From positions 1 through 64,000 of the forward strand of contig NKXN01000020.1 of assembly GCA_002261155.1 (NCBI GenBank): DNA of 64,000 bases. Direction: 5' to 3'. Every line of letters begins with the position of its first letter. The stretch's first letter is position 1. Positions 17,590-26,957 of the stretch are shown here, piece after piece. Under the pieces are notes generated by a model that searched no databases, was not told the DNA's origin, and was given only the letters and a program-made list of their open reading frames with translations. The position numbers and the translations under genes were made by a program. This DNA comes from Bacillaceae bacterium SAS-127. Its GTDB lineage: Bacteria > Bacillota > Bacilli > Bacillales > Domibacillaceae.

Positions 17590-20118
17590 ATGAGCTTGAG
17601 TTGGTTTAAAAAGTTTATGGGATTGTTCCGAGAAGAAATTGAAATTGAAATAGATGAAGAAGAAACAATAGAAGAAACAAAAGAAGACCTGAAAGAAGAA
17701 GTTAAAGAGGAAAGAACGGAACCGCCGAAAAAGGAAGAGAAGCGAACGTTCGTTCCGCTTAAGTTGAAACAAAAAGACGGACCTGAAATGGTAACAAAGA
17801 TGACGTATCAATACCCATCAAGGGAGTTTCGTTTTCCAACGTATTCAAATGAATGGTCGCGTCCGAAACGAGAGCGAATGTCACGGCAGTTATTTCAGGA
17901 AGAGACGCCAAAAGCACGGCAGTCTTATTCATCAGGTGAACCGATCAATTATGAGAGCCGAGTGTCTAAGCGACCGTTTAGACCAACAGAAATTCCATCG
18001 CCGATTTATGGATTTAAAGAACGGCCGGTCCAGCAAGAAGAAATGATCGAATCTGCCGTTCAGCAGGAGCCAATGCAACAGCAAGTAGCGCAGGAAGAAC
18101 CATTGCTGTTGTTTAAAGAGGAAGATAAGAAAAAAGCATTTGATATCGAAGTGGAGGGAAGTTTCCTACCACCATCGCCATCTATTCAGCCAGAAGAAGT
18201 AGAAACGGAGGAACGACCACCATCTGAAGTTGTTACCAATGAGGAAACTGATCCTTGCATAGAGGAACCGGTAAAAGTAGAAAAAGGTCGGTCACAAGTT
18301 GAAGACGAGCCACTACCGTCTCCACTTGTCTCGGATGATGAAATTTATTCTCATGTATTGGAAGAGCCAATCAAAAATGAAGTAAGTCAAGTAGAACAAA
18401 AAGAATTGGCTGCACCTATCTCCAACAAAGAAGGAAAATTACCAAGTGAGAAAGTTCAGTCTCGTGCTGAGGAACGAAATCAGCGCCGAAGACAAACGCC
18501 ATTTAATGTGATCATGTCTAAACAAGACCGAGATTTATGGAAAAATAAGCAGGAACAGCCGAAAGAAGCCGTCACCGTACCGCCAGCTACTTCTAAAGTT
18601 GAGGAGGTACAACCATCGGCGACTGTTCAGCCTGTTCAACCGCAAGAAGAAGCATTAGCTGTATCTGAACAAATAGAAGCAGAAACAACGGCAGAGCATT
18701 ATGTTTTTCCACAGCTCTCTTATTTACAGCCTCCTTCGTATCAAGAGGTGAGTCATGAGTGGGTTGAACATCAAAGTCACGTGCTCAATGAAACGTTTAA
18801 AAATTTCAATGTGAAAGCCTCTGTCGTCAATGTGACAGTCGGTCCATCTGTTACTCGGTTTGAGGTCGAGCCGGAGCCAGGTGTGAAAGTGAGTAAAATT
18901 ACGAATCTATCCGATGATATTAAACTAAGCTTAGCTGCTCGTAATCTTCGGATTGAAGCACCGATTCCAGGCACTCAAGTGATTGGGATCGAAGTACCGA
19001 ACAAGGAAAGCCGTCCAGTGTTAATTAGTGAAATCATTAAAAGTGAGGAGTTTACTAGCAATCCTTCTCCGCTTACCTCGGTGCTTGGGTTAAATATTTC
19101 CGGTGATCCAGTCGTACTGGACTTGAAGAAAATGCCGCACGGCTTAATTGCGGGAGCAACAGGCTCAGGAAAAAGTGTGTGTATTAACTCGATTCTTGTG
19201 AGTTTGCTGTATAAAGCAGCCCCACATGAGTTAAAGCTATTGTTAATCGACCCGAAAATGGTTGAATTAGCTCCATATAACGGCATCCCTCATTTAGTGA
19301 GTCCGGTTATTACCGATGTCAAAGCGGCAACAGCAGCATTAAAATGGGCGGTGGAGGAAATGGAGCGTCGCTATGAGTTATTTGTTCATGCCGGTGTTCG
19401 CGATATCACCAAGTTTAATGAGAAAGCTGAAAAGCTAGGAAATAAAAGTGAGCATCTTCCGTTTATCGTGATCATTATTGATGAGTTGGCAGATTTAATG
19501 ATGATGTCGCCTGTGGATGTCGAAGAAGCGATTTGTCGCATTGCCCAAAAAGCTCGCGCCTGTGGAATTCATTTAATTGTTGCCACGCAGCGCCCAAGTG
19601 TGGATGTAATCACTGGGCTGATTAAAGCGAACATCCCTACGAGAATTGCTTTTTCCGTTTCTTCTCAAGTGGATTCACGCACCATTATTGATAGTGGTGG
19701 AGCGGAAAAATTATTAGGTCGCGGTGATATGCTATTTTTAAACAACGGCTCTTCAGAAACAGTCCGTCTGCAAGGTACGTTCGTGTCTGATGATGAAATT
19801 GACGCGGTCGTTGAGCATGCACGTAAAGAGCAGCAACCGAACTATTTATTTAAGCAGGAAGAGCTGTTGAAAAAAGCTCAAGTGCAAGAGACTGAAGATG
19901 AGCTGTTCCCTGAAGCGTGTGAGTTTATCGTTCATCAAGGGGGCGCATCAACTTCGCTCTTACAAAGACATTTTAAAATCGGCTATAATCGCGCAGCGCG
20001 TTTGATGGAAATGATGGAAACACAAGGATTTGTGTCGGAACAACGGGCCGGAAAACCGCGAGAAGTCCTCGTATCGGAAGAAGAATTACAAACAATAAAT
20101 GACACTAGTACAATATGA
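17590..20118 (+). CDS. sftA: DNA translocase SftA (FtsK/SpoIIIE family)
   Basis: A hexameric ATP-driven DNA pump that clears chromosome arms from the division septum. Unlike FtsK and SpoIIIE it has no transmembrane segments. The N-terminal 400 residues are acidic and rich in Glu, Gln and Pro. The motor holds Walker A GATGSGKSV (near residue 520), Walker B IIIIDELADL (near 628), and a C-terminal winged-helix gamma domain (HFKIGYNRAARLMEMMETQG) that would read SRS/KOPS-like DNA. The start is uncertain: the frame is open to 17515, ATG 17590 is annotated here, and the TTG at 17596 (MSWFKKFM...) best matches the B. subtilis N-terminus and the ribosome-binding site spacing. The protein is shorter than B. 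subtilis SftA (about 950), mainly in the linker. Confidence 0.9.
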   Translation: MSLSWFKKFMGLFREEIEIEIDEEETIEETKEDLKEEVKEERTEPPKKEEKRTFVPLKLKQKDGPEMVTKMTYQYPSREFRFPTYSNEWSRPKRERMSRQLFQEETPKARQSYSSGEPINYESRVSKRPFRPTEIPSPIYGFKERPVQQEEMIESAVQQEPMQQQVAQEEPLLLFKEEDKKKAFDIEVEGSFLPPSPSIQPEEVETEERPPSEVVTNEETDPCIEEPVKVEKGRSQVEDEPLPSPLVSDDEIYSHVLEEPIKNEVSQVEQKELAAPISNKEGKLPSEKVQSRAEERNQRRRQTPFNVIMSKQDRDLWKNKQEQPKEAVTVPPATSKVEEVQPSATVQPVQPQEEALAVSEQIEAETTAEHYVFPQLSYLQPPSYQEVSHEWVEHQSHVLNETFKNFNVKASVVNVTVGPSVTRFEVEPEPGVKVSKITNLSDDIKLSLAARNLRIEAPIPGTQVIGIEVPNKESRPVLISEIIKSEEFTSNPSPLTSVLGLNISGDPVVLDLKKMPHGLIAGATGSGKSVCINSILVSLLYKAAPHELKLLLIDPKMVELAPYNGIPHLVSPVITDVKAATAALKWAVEEMERRYELFVHAGVRDITKFNEKAEKLGNKSEHLPFIVIIIDELADLMMMSPVDVEEAICRIAQKARACGIHLIVATQRPSVDVITGLIKANIPTRIAFSVSSQVDSRTIIDSGGAEKLLGRGDMLFLNNGSSETVRLQGTFVSDDEIDAVVEHARKEQQPNYLFKQEELLKKAQVQETEDELFPEACEFIVHQGGASTSLLQRHFKIGYNRAARLMEMMETQGFVSEQRAGKPREVLVSEEELQTINDTSTI

Positions 20119-20157
20119 TAATACATGGTATTCTTTACTTGTATCTAACAGACTATA

Positions 20158-20200
20158 ACAGAGTGGACCAAAGTAGGGATGGATGGTTCACTCTGTCTTT
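20158..20200 (+). terminator. Terminator after sftA
   Basis: ACAGAGTGGACC and GGTTCACTCTGT pair with one mismatch over a 14-base loop, followed by a T-rich run. Confidence 0.7.
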
Positions 20201-20255
20201 CAGCAGTATGAATTAGAAAAGAGAGAACTAGTGAATACGAGGGAGCTTTTAGCAA

Positions 20256-21356
20256 ATGAAAGAAATCGAGTGGAAGATGCAAGGGAAGATTAAACGGTTA
20301 ACAAATCGTACGTTTAAATTTGACGAGCGAGTCAAGGAAGGTTGGTTTTCTGCTGTTTATTTTTTAAAAACACGTGAACTTGCCAATAAATATCATAAAG
20401 ACAATACTGTCACTATGCAGTTTTTTCAAAAGAGTGAAGCCGTGCTTTGCGGGACGGATGAAGTCATTGCTTTAATTCATGAATTTTCTGATCATCCAGA
20501 AACGTTAGAGATTCATTCATTAAAAGACGGCGATAAAATCCGTCCGTTTGAAACCGTTTTAACGATCACAGGTCCTTATCAAGAATTTGGTTATTTAGAA
20601 GGGATGATCGACGGCATTTTGGCGCGCAGAACGTCCGTCGCAACCAGTGTGTATAATGTGAAAAAAGCAGCTGAGCTTTCTGGTAAGCAGAAGCCAGTTA
20701 TTTTTATGGGTGATCGTGACGATCATTTTATGCAGCAGGCTGGAGATGGCTATGCAGCTTATATTGGCGGCTCTACTGCTCAAGCGACGCATGCGATGAA
20801 TGAATGGTGGGGCAAAGAAGGCATGGGAACGATGCCGCACGCTTTAATTCAATTGTTTAATGGCGATATTGTTGCGGCAACAAGAGCTTATGAAGAAACC
20901 TTCCCTGAGGATGAGTTAATTGCTCTTGTGGATTATAACAATGATGTGATTACCGATTCATTGAAAGTTGCAAGGGAATTTGGTGCAAAATTAAAAGGAG
21001 TTCGTGTTGATACGTCAAGAACGTTGATTGATCAATACTTCCTTAGAAATCAAGAGATGCTTGGAACATTTGATCCGCGCGGGGTCAATGCAGAGTTGAT
21101 TTTTGCGTTGCGTCGTGCACTGGATGAGGAAGGGTTCCATCACGTGAAAATCGTCGTCTCTGGCGGATTTAATGAAAGTCGTATTATGGAATTTGAAAAG
21201 CAAGGTGCTCCTGTTGATATGTATGGCGTAGGAAGCAGTTTATTGAAAATCCATATCGGTTTTACAGGTGATCTTGTGATGCTGAACGGAGAAGCACAGG
21301 CGAAGGCCGGTCGACGTTATCGCCCAAATCCGCGCCTAGAGAAGGTAGAGTTTTAA
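20256..21356 (+). CDS. Nicotinate phosphoribosyltransferase
   Basis: A 366-residue type II phosphoribosyltransferase of the short NAPRTase group. It should join nicotinate to PRPP, salvaging NAD precursors. Features include the ARRTSVATSVYNV helix, the FMGDRDDHFMQ segment, VRVDTSRTLID, and the phosphate-binding KIVVSGGFNESRI near the C-terminus. It is shorter than the roughly 490-residue PncB/YueK type, and B. subtilis has no such gene next to murC. A GAGGGAG ribosome-binding site lies about ten bases before the ATG. Confidence 0.85.
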   Translation: MKEIEWKMQGKIKRLTNRTFKFDERVKEGWFSAVYFLKTRELANKYHKDNTVTMQFFQKSEAVLCGTDEVIALIHEFSDHPETLEIHSLKDGDKIRPFETVLTITGPYQEFGYLEGMIDGILARRTSVATSVYNVKKAAELSGKQKPVIFMGDRDDHFMQQAGDGYAAYIGGSTAQATHAMNEWWGKEGMGTMPHALIQLFNGDIVAATRAYEETFPEDELIALVDYNNDVITDSLKVAREFGAKLKGVRVDTSRTLIDQYFLRNQEMLGTFDPRGVNAELIFALRRALDEEGFHHVKIVVSGGFNESRIMEFEKQGAPVDMYGVGSSLLKIHIGFTGDLVMLNGEAQAKAGRRYRPNPRLEKVEF

Positions 21357-21511
21357 TATTTACAGTATTTGTTTTTAGTGTGAATAGTCATCGACAGAAA
21401 AAAGTGATATAATACTTTACTGTGAAAGTTTACTGTCCGTCGTCTATATAGAGCAAAAAGGTGCTATTTACATATAATGCTTACGGATAGACGAATGTTG
21501 GAGGTTCTATT

Positions 21512-22816
21512 ATGACAACCTATCATTTTGTAGGAATTAAAGGCTCAGGGATGAGCGCCCTAGCACAAGTGCTTCACGATAAAGGGGAGCGTGTGCAAGG
21601 TTCAGATGTAGATAAATATTTTTTTACACAACAAGCTTTAGAAGAAGCGAGCATCTCTATTCTTCCTTTTAACGCTGATAATATTCAGCAAGGTATGAAG
21701 GTGATTGCAGGGAATGCATTTCCGGATGACCATGAAGAACTTGTTAGAGCACAAGAATTAGGTATTCCTGTCGTTCGCTATCACCAATTTTTAGGTGAAT
21801 TCATGGAGCAAAGCATTAGCGTGGCGATTACAGGAGCACATGGCAAAACATCGACAACAGGTTTGCTATCTCATGTCGTCAGCGGAGCGAAGCCCACTTC
21901 ATTTTTGATCGGAGATGGTACAGGGAGAGGAGAAAGCGACGAGCAATATTTTGTGTTTGAAGCATGCGAATATCGTCGTCACTTTTTATCCTATTATCCT
22001 GATTACGCAATTATGACAAACATTGATTTTGATCATCCTGATTACTTTGCTGATGTGGCCGATGTTTGTTCTGCTTTTCAAGAGATGGCCATGCAGGTAA
22101 AGAAAGCGATTTTTGCCTGTGGTGATGATGAGCATTTACAAGGCATTCAAGCGAAAGTGCCAGTTGTATTTTATGGATTCGCCGAGGAGAATGATTTCCA
22201 AGCGCGAAATGTAGAGCATGACTCAACAGGTACGACGTTTGATGTGTTTGTTCGCAATACGTTCTATGCTACGTTTAAAATTCCGATGTTCGGTGACCAT
22301 AACATTTTAAACGCTTTAGCTGTGATCGCTCTTTGTCAGTATGAAGAAATTGATACGGAGATCGTCAAGGCTCGCTTGTTAACGTTTGAAGGGGTGAAGC
22401 GTCGCTTTTCAGAAAAACAGATCGGTACTCAAGTTTTAATCGATGATTATGCTCACCACCCGACAGAAATTAAAGCGACGATCAATTCTGCTAGACAGAA
22501 ATATCCTGAACGAGAAATTGTAACAGTTTTCCAGCCGCATACATTTTCAAGAACTCAGACGTTTTTAGCAGACTTCGCTGATAGCTTGAGTGGAGCGGAT
22601 GCTGTTTATTTATGCGATATTTTTGGTTCTGCTCGTGAGAACCATGGGAAGTTATCGATTGAAGATTTACAGCAGAAAATTTCAGGTGCCAAGCTAATTA
22701 AAGAAGAAACGATTACTTCATTGAATACTCATCAAGGAAGTGTGCTCATCTTTATGGGAGCTGGAGATATTCAAAAATTCCAAGCGGCATATGAAAGCTC
22801 AATAGCTAAATCGTAA
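21512..22816 (+). CDS. murC: UDP-N-acetylmuramate-L-alanine ligase
   Basis: A 434-residue Mur ligase that adds L-Ala to UDP-MurNAc in peptidoglycan synthesis. The N-terminal nucleotide-binding loop is [13 protein letters not shown], the ATP P-loop is [10 protein letters not shown], and the C-terminal ligase motif is [14 protein letters not shown]. The length fits MurC. The ATG has a TTGGAGG ribosome-binding site. It is transcribed alone and is followed by a terminator, ahead of the stress genes ytxG/ytxH. Confidence 0.94.
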   Translation: MTTYHFVGIKGSGMSALAQVLHDKGERVQGSDVDKYFFTQQALEEASISILPFNADNIQQGMKVIAGNAFPDDHEELVRAQELGIPVVRYHQFLGEFMEQSISVAITGAHGKTSTTGLLSHVVSGAKPTSFLIGDGTGRGESDEQYFVFEACEYRRHFLSYYPDYAIMTNIDFDHPDYFADVADVCSAFQEMAMQVKKAIFACGDDEHLQGIQAKVPVVFYGFAEENDFQARNVEHDSTGTTFDVFVRNTFYATFKIPMFGDHNILNALAVIALCQYEEIDTEIVKARLLTFEGVKRRFSEKQIGTQVLIDDYAHHPTEIKATINSARQKYPEREIVTVFQPHTFSRTQTFLADFADSLSGADAVYLCDIFGSARENHGKLSIEDLQQKISGAKLIKEETITSLNTHQGSVLIFMGAGDIQKFQAAYESSIAKS

Positions 22817-22827
22817 AGAGAAGATTT

Positions 22828-22859
22828 AAGGCTGCTAGATTGATTCTGGTAGCCTTTTT
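22828..22859 (+). terminator. Terminator after murC
   Basis: AAGGCT and AGCCTT close a hairpin followed by five T. Confidence 0.6.
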
Positions 22860-22973
22860 CGATTTTTCGTGCGGATCGTTCCAGTCCATACGTCGCTAAA
22901 CGGCGTCTTTTGCTTTTCTTTATTTCCAGCAGGATTTTTTGTTGGTGGTGTCGAAGTAGTTTTTGTGGAGTAA

Positions 22974-22999
22974 GTTTATTCTTTTTTTTAGTAGGGTAA
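22974..22999 (+). promoter_or_regulatory. SigB-type promoter of ytxGH
   Basis: GTTTAT at 22974-22979 and GGGTAA at 22994-22999 are separated by 14 bases, close to the SigB consensus GTTTAA-N12-15-GGGTAT. It lies 38 bases before the ytxG start. B. subtilis ytxGHJ is a known SigB-controlled stress operon. Confidence 0.75.
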
Positions 23000-23036
23000 C
23001 TTCATGAATATAACAATCGTAGGGAGGTGTCACGGA

Positions 23037-23516
23037 ATGGAAATTATTTTATATTTAAGTGCTGCGGTAGCGGCAATTGCTTTTTTCATTCTTGTTTTGA
23101 ATGTGTCAAAAACATTGAAATCTGTGGACAAAACTTTGGATAGTCTTTCTAGAACGGTCGATCGTTTAGAGGGACAAATGCAAGGTGTGACGTCAGAAAC
23201 AACGGAATTACTACATAAAACAAACGTGTTGGCTGAGGATATTCAGCAAAAAACGGAACAACTGAATACGGTTTTTTATGCAGTGAAGGATGTTGGTTCA
23301 TCTGTACAACAATTAAATCAATCAGTTAAAAATGTGACGACCAATGTGGCTTCTGAGTTAGAAAAGAATCAACACAAAATTTCTCAAGCGGTACAGTGGG
23401 GAAGCGTCGTTAAACAAATGGTTGATAAGTTTAAAGAAAGAAAAGAACAATCACCTGTGTCAATGAAAAATGAGGCCTTGGTGAATGATGCTAAAGAGCG
23501 TCAAGTAAGCCATTAA
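23037..23516 (+). CDS. ytxG: General stress protein YtxG (DUF948)
   Basis: A 159-residue protein with one N-terminal transmembrane segment (IILYLSAAVAAIAFFILVL) and a long helical, coiled-coil-like region typical of DUF948. It is probably anchored to the membrane with the coil in the cytoplasm. The function is unknown. The upstream in-frame ATG lies before the GGAGGTG ribosome-binding site, so the ATG at 23037 is the start. It heads the stress operon with ytxH. Confidence 0.88.
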   Translation: MEIILYLSAAVAAIAFFILVLNVSKTLKSVDKTLDSLSRTVDRLEGQMQGVTSETTELLHKTNVLAEDIQQKTEQLNTVFYAVKDVGSSVQQLNQSVKNVTTNVASELEKNQHKISQAVQWGSVVKQMVDKFKERKEQSPVSMKNEALVNDAKERQVSH

Positions 23517-23535
23517 TTAAAAGGAGATGACTGTC

Positions 23536-24057
23536 ATGAACAAGAAGAATCTAAACTATGAAAACTATGAAGCAAATCCGAATTATGATGATGGTAGCAT
23601 GAACACAAAGGATTTTTTAATTGGGGCATTAATCGGAGGGATGGTCGGTGCGGCTACTGCTTTATTTTTAGCACCGAAATCTGGTAAAGAACTTCGTGAA
23701 GATATTAATGTTCAAACTGACGTTTTAAAAGAACGTGCGAGTGATTGGAAAGATATCGCGCGAGTGAAGGGCTATGACATGGCGGCTGAGGTAAAGGATA
23801 AAACAGCGAATTTAACGAAAGTGGTCCAAGAGCAATCGAATGTCGTGATGGAAAAAGTGAAAAGCTTATCTCCAGCAAGCAATCAACAAGTACAAGAAAC
23901 AAATGAAGTAGCAGAAGTAAGTGAGCCACAAGAGGCGTTGCAGGAAACGGCAGCTACTGTTACAGAGAAGCTAGAAGAAACGAAAAAAGCCTTTGATGAT
24001 ACAGAAAAAACAGTTCAGCAAACAGATTCAGCTGATAGCGAAAATAAAGCGGATTAA
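23536..24057 (+). CDS. ytxH: General stress protein YtxH
   Basis: A 173-residue YtxH/gas-vesicle-like family protein. A glycine-rich hydrophobic segment (FLIGALIGGMVGAATALFLA) near residues 27-46 is followed by the family motif PKSGKELRED and a long polar helix with an acidic, Gln/Thr-rich tail. The ATG at 23527 directly abuts the AAGGAG ribosome-binding site, so the next ATG (23536) is preferred. It lies just after ytxG; a terminator then separates it from ytxJ. Confidence 0.88.
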   Translation: MNKKNLNYENYEANPNYDDGSMNTKDFLIGALIGGMVGAATALFLAPKSGKELREDINVQTDVLKERASDWKDIARVKGYDMAAEVKDKTANLTKVVQEQSNVVMEKVKSLSPASNQQVQETNEVAEVSEPQEALQETAATVTEKLEETKKAFDDTEKTVQQTDSADSENKAD

Positions 24058-24061
24058 TAAA

Positions 24062-24101
24062 AATGAAAACAGCGAGTGTTCCTCGCTGTTTTCATTTTTT
24101 T
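24062..24101 (+). terminator. Terminator between ytxH and ytxJ
   Basis: AATGAAAACAGCGAG and CTCGCTGTTTTCATT form a perfect 15-base stem followed by T. A TATAAT-like element lies just downstream (near 24114), so ytxJ may also have its own promoter. Confidence 0.85.
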
Positions 24102-24156
24102 CATGTAAAAAGTATAATAACAGTAAAGTCATTTTAGTTGAAGAAAGGTGAGAAGA

Positions 24157-24471
24157 ATGGATCATATAGTAGAAATTACAGAGTTTGAAAAATTGCTTAA
24201 AGAGAATAAACGCTTTTTCTTGTTAAAACATAGTATAACATGTCCAGTTAGTAGTAAAGCCTACGATGAATTTCAATCATTTTTAATGGAGACACCTGAG
24301 GAGAATGGTTGTTATTTAGTCGTGCAGGAGGCAAGAGAGCTTTCAAACTATATTGCGGACAAGTTTATGATTACTCATCAATCTCCGCAAGCATTTCTCT
24401 TTCAAGATGGAAAACCAGTTTGGAATGATTCCCATCGGAGAATTACAAAGCAGCAATTAAAGCAATTATAA
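24157..24471 (+). CDS. ytxJ: Monothiol bacilliredoxin YtxJ (BrxC-type)
   Basis: A 104-residue thioredoxin-fold protein of the bacillithiol-system YtxJ/BrxC family. The active site reads SITCPVSSKAYDEF, with a single Cys near residue 29. It is thought to remove bacillithiol from S-bacillithiolated proteins. The start is the ATG at 24157; the GTG nine bases before overlaps the AGAAAGGTG ribosome-binding site. A terminator follows, then repeat copy C. Confidence 0.85.
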   Translation: MDHIVEITEFEKLLKENKRFFLLKHSITCPVSSKAYDEFQSFLMETPEENGCYLVVQEARELSNYIADKFMITHQSPQAFLFQDGKPVWNDSHRRITKQQLKQL

Positions 24472-24474
24472 GTA

Positions 24475-24525
24475 AAAAACTGCTATCTTCATGTTCAGTT
24501 AAGAGCATGATGGTAGCAGTTTTTT
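24475..24525 (+). terminator. Terminator after ytxJ
   Basis: A long stem AAAAACTGCTATCTTCATG pairs with CATGATGGTAGCAGTTTTT with few mismatches and ends in a T-run. Confidence 0.85.
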
Positions 24526-24544
24526 AGAATAGACGGAAGATCAC

Positions 24545-24703
24545 TTTATCCCGCATTAACGGGCTGTAAGACTCCCACATCAACATGGCAGAAGAAGCGT
24601 AGGCATGTAGGTGGGAGATCAACAGCCCGTAAATGCCCGATCCGTTCAACTAACAATCAGTGGGGGATGAAGAAAACCCCCGCTGATTGAAGTTTCACTT
24701 TAT
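24545..24703 (-). repeat. Palindromic repeat, copy C (inverted)
   Basis: An inverted, nearly full-length version of copy A, with the same two hairpins and the same ends. TTTAT bounds it at 24545-24549 and 24699-24703; the second TTTAT overlaps the TAA stop of the FtsA-like gene. It lies between the ytxJ terminator and that convergent gene and may terminate transcription. Confidence 0.8.
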
Positions 24704-26850
24704 TTCTTAATAATCTCCCATTTAATTTCAAGTTGATCTCCAGGAAGAATTGGTTCGTAAAAAGTGGTGGCTTCATTATTTTTCAAAATATGAAACGTCT
24801 TTCCTTCTTGCTCAGGAATGGCGATATCGATATGACGGAACAAATCTTGAAAAATAAACCCTTGCGTTTGAGTGGTTTCCACGATCAATTCATCTCCAGC
24901 ATAGACTATATCATCTGGTCGTAGAAGGTCTTCATCTCGGTAAAAACGTGTCGCTTCCTTTGAAAGTGTCATTTCTTTGCCGTTAAAGAAGACGGTAATC
25001 GATTGCTCGAATGAATATTGCTTTAAAGCAGCAATATTAGCCACTGTTCTTCTCGGTGCAGGGACCCATTCAATTGTTGAACCATCTTGAAGAGGATGAG
25101 ATAACCTTTCCTCTCGGCCATTTACTCGGATTTTGGCAGATAAAGAGGGAAAATACGTTTTTTTATGATTAATCACAACAGAGAATGGAGCCAGTTCGTC
25201 GAGCCATTGTTGTTTTTGTTGGGAAGGCAGCCATTCAGCGACAGATGGATAGCGAGCTTCAATGATATCACCATCAACAAGGTCTGTATGTAAGCTCGCT
25301 TCTTTTCCATTGATAATAATAGATAAAGGAACTTCGATCATTTCATCGTTTAACGTGACTTGAATGCTCGTCGTGCTCTCTAACAATTCCTTAAGCTGTA
25401 CACTTGCCGATTGCCCATCTTCTCCTTTCGTAATCTCAAGCTTATCATGATGATGGACGATTTCATCAAATCGGCATGGCTGTCCATTTTTTGTTAAAAT
25501 AGGTGGTTGACCGTATTTTCCTGGAATCGTTAATAATTGCCCATTGTACGTCACCATCATCGCAAGGCCAGGTTTTCCATATAATTGATTGATCTTTAAT
25601 CCGGCTGCTAATAAGCAATCTCCGGCTGTTAGCTTGTTTAATTCAAACAGGCGAACGGGCTGTTCATTCACGTAAATCGTTTTGTATTGCAACGGTCGTT
25701 GCTTCGATGTAATCGCGATCCCAATCGGTGTAACGAGTGTTGGGGCGTGAGCAATTTCGTCAGCCATTGTTAGCTCATTGATCGCATCCGTGCCTCTAAT
25801 GGCCACACGATTGTTGGCTAGTTCGAGCTTTTCCGCTAATAGCTGACGTAGCCCTGGAGTTAAACTTCCGCCTCCAACCATCATTACCGCTTGTGGCGCA
25901 TTTCCGTTATTCAGTCGAATGATTTCTTGATGAATTGCTTCCGCTAATCGGTTAACTGCTTCATGAATCTGATCTAATACTTCGTTTTTTGAGAAGGATG
26001 TTTCAAAACCTAATATATCGGTTATTTTAATCGTTTCTTCTGTTTCTAGCTCTCGTTTCACTCGTTCAGCGATTGGGAAGTCAAGTAAAAAATGATCGCT
26101 TAACGCTTCGGTAATTTCATCCCCGGCAATCGGTACCATTCCATAAGAAATAACCGTTCCAGAGTTAGTGATGGCGATATCAGAAGTGCCGGCTCCGATA
26201 TCCACAAGGGCAATATTTAAGCGGCGCATCGATGGCGGAACGAGAACGTGAATAGCGGCAATGGGTTCTAACGTCAATGCTTCTATTTCTAAGTCTGCTC
26301 TCGCTAACGCGGCAATTAATGATTCGACGACGACACGTGGTAAAAAGGTCGCGATGATTTCGACGGAGGCTTCCGTACCTTGTTGATCTATTAAACTCGC
26401 AATTTCTTCTCCGTCTAATCGATAATAAAGAACAGAATAGCCGACACAATAGTAGTGACGATGCTGATCAAGTTGCTGGTTTTTAGCGGCTTTTACTTGT
26501 GCCTCTTGAACCGCAGATAGTTCAAGGTGAAGCACATCGTCATGTGTCATCGGTTTCCCAGCTACTTGAATAATGGCTTTGGATGTTTCCGTTTGTAACG
26601 CTCGTCCGGCAGCGGCGACACACGCTTTCGTTAATGGACCATGCTTTTCTTCTAGCTCTGCTTTAATTTTGGCAATGATCGCGGCGACAGAGGGAATATC
26701 TTGAATTTGACCGTCAAGCATGGAACGTTTTTTATGCTCATACAGTACCATATCAAGAACATGGAATTGATCTCCCTCTTGTTCGAGAATCATGCCGACG
26801 ACGGATCGTGTGCCGATGTCTAAAGAAAATATACGATTGGATTGAACCAA
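24700..26850 (-). CDS. FtsA/PilM-like actin-fold protein with C-terminal repeats
   Basis: A 716-residue protein. Residues 1-380 form an FtsA/PilM-type actin fold: phosphate-1 loop FSLDIGTRSVVG (residues 8-19), an SHS2-like insert, phosphate-2 ALVDIGAGTSDIAI (214-227) and adenosine motif MMVGGGSLTPG (323-333). After residue 390 come several short units resembling beta-grasp (ubiquitin/ThiS-like) folds, with recurring INGKEASL...LVDGDIIE-type patterns. No membrane-targeting amphipathic helix as in FtsA is obvious at the C-terminus. Homologues in B. cereus-type genomes are annotated as cell division or pilus assembly proteins; the true role is unknown. It is divergent from aroA. Confidence 0.75.
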   Translation of the reverse strand: MVQSNRIFSLDIGTRSVVGMILEQEGDQFHVLDMVLYEHKKRSMLDGQIQDIPSVAAIIAKIKAELEEKHGPLTKACVAAAGRALQTETSKAIIQVAGKPMTHDDVLHLELSAVQEAQVKAAKNQQLDQHRHYYCVGYSVLYYRLDGEEIASLIDQQGTEASVEIIATFLPRVVVESLIAALARADLEIEALTLEPIAAIHVLVPPSMRRLNIALVDIGAGTSDIAITNSGTVISYGMVPIAGDEITEALSDHFLLDFPIAERVKRELETEETIKITDILGFETSFSKNEVLDQIHEAVNRLAEAIHQEIIRLNNGNAPQAVMMVGGGSLTPGLRQLLAEKLELANNRVAIRGTDAINELTMADEIAHAPTLVTPIGIAITSKQRPLQYKTIYVNEQPVRLFELNKLTAGDCLLAAGLKINQLYGKPGLAMMVTYNGQLLTIPGKYGQPPILTKNGQPCRFDEIVHHHDKLEITKGEDGQSASVQLKELLESTTSIQVTLNDEMIEVPLSIIINGKEASLHTDLVDGDIIEARYPSVAEWLPSQQKQQWLDELAPFSVVINHKKTYFPSLSAKIRVNGREERLSHPLQDGSTIEWVPAPRRTVANIAALKQYSFEQSITVFFNGKEMTLSKEATRFYRDEDLLRPDDIVYAGDELIVETTQTQGFIFQDLFRHIDIAIPEQEGKTFHILKNNEATTFYEPILPGDQLEIKWEIIKK

Positions 26851-26928
26851 AATGAATCACCTGCTTTTTTAATTTTTGCTTTTTTACTTTAATGCTTAAA
26901 AGCGTTTAACAATTGAAGCAACTTTTTC

Positions 26929-26957
26929 GTGACATTTTAATATCTTTGTTTTATAAT
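26929..26957 (+). promoter_or_regulatory. Putative sigma-A promoter of aroA
   Basis: GTGACA (26929-26934) and TATAAT (26952-26957) are 17 bases apart. Transcription from here would give a leader of about 150 bases before the aroA start, in which I recognise no known riboswitch. Confidence 0.6.

Noticed and set aside
26893-26912. A cre-like AAAAGCGTTTAACA upstream of aroA
   Set aside because: It lacks the TG and CA ends in register and has at least two mismatches at key positions.
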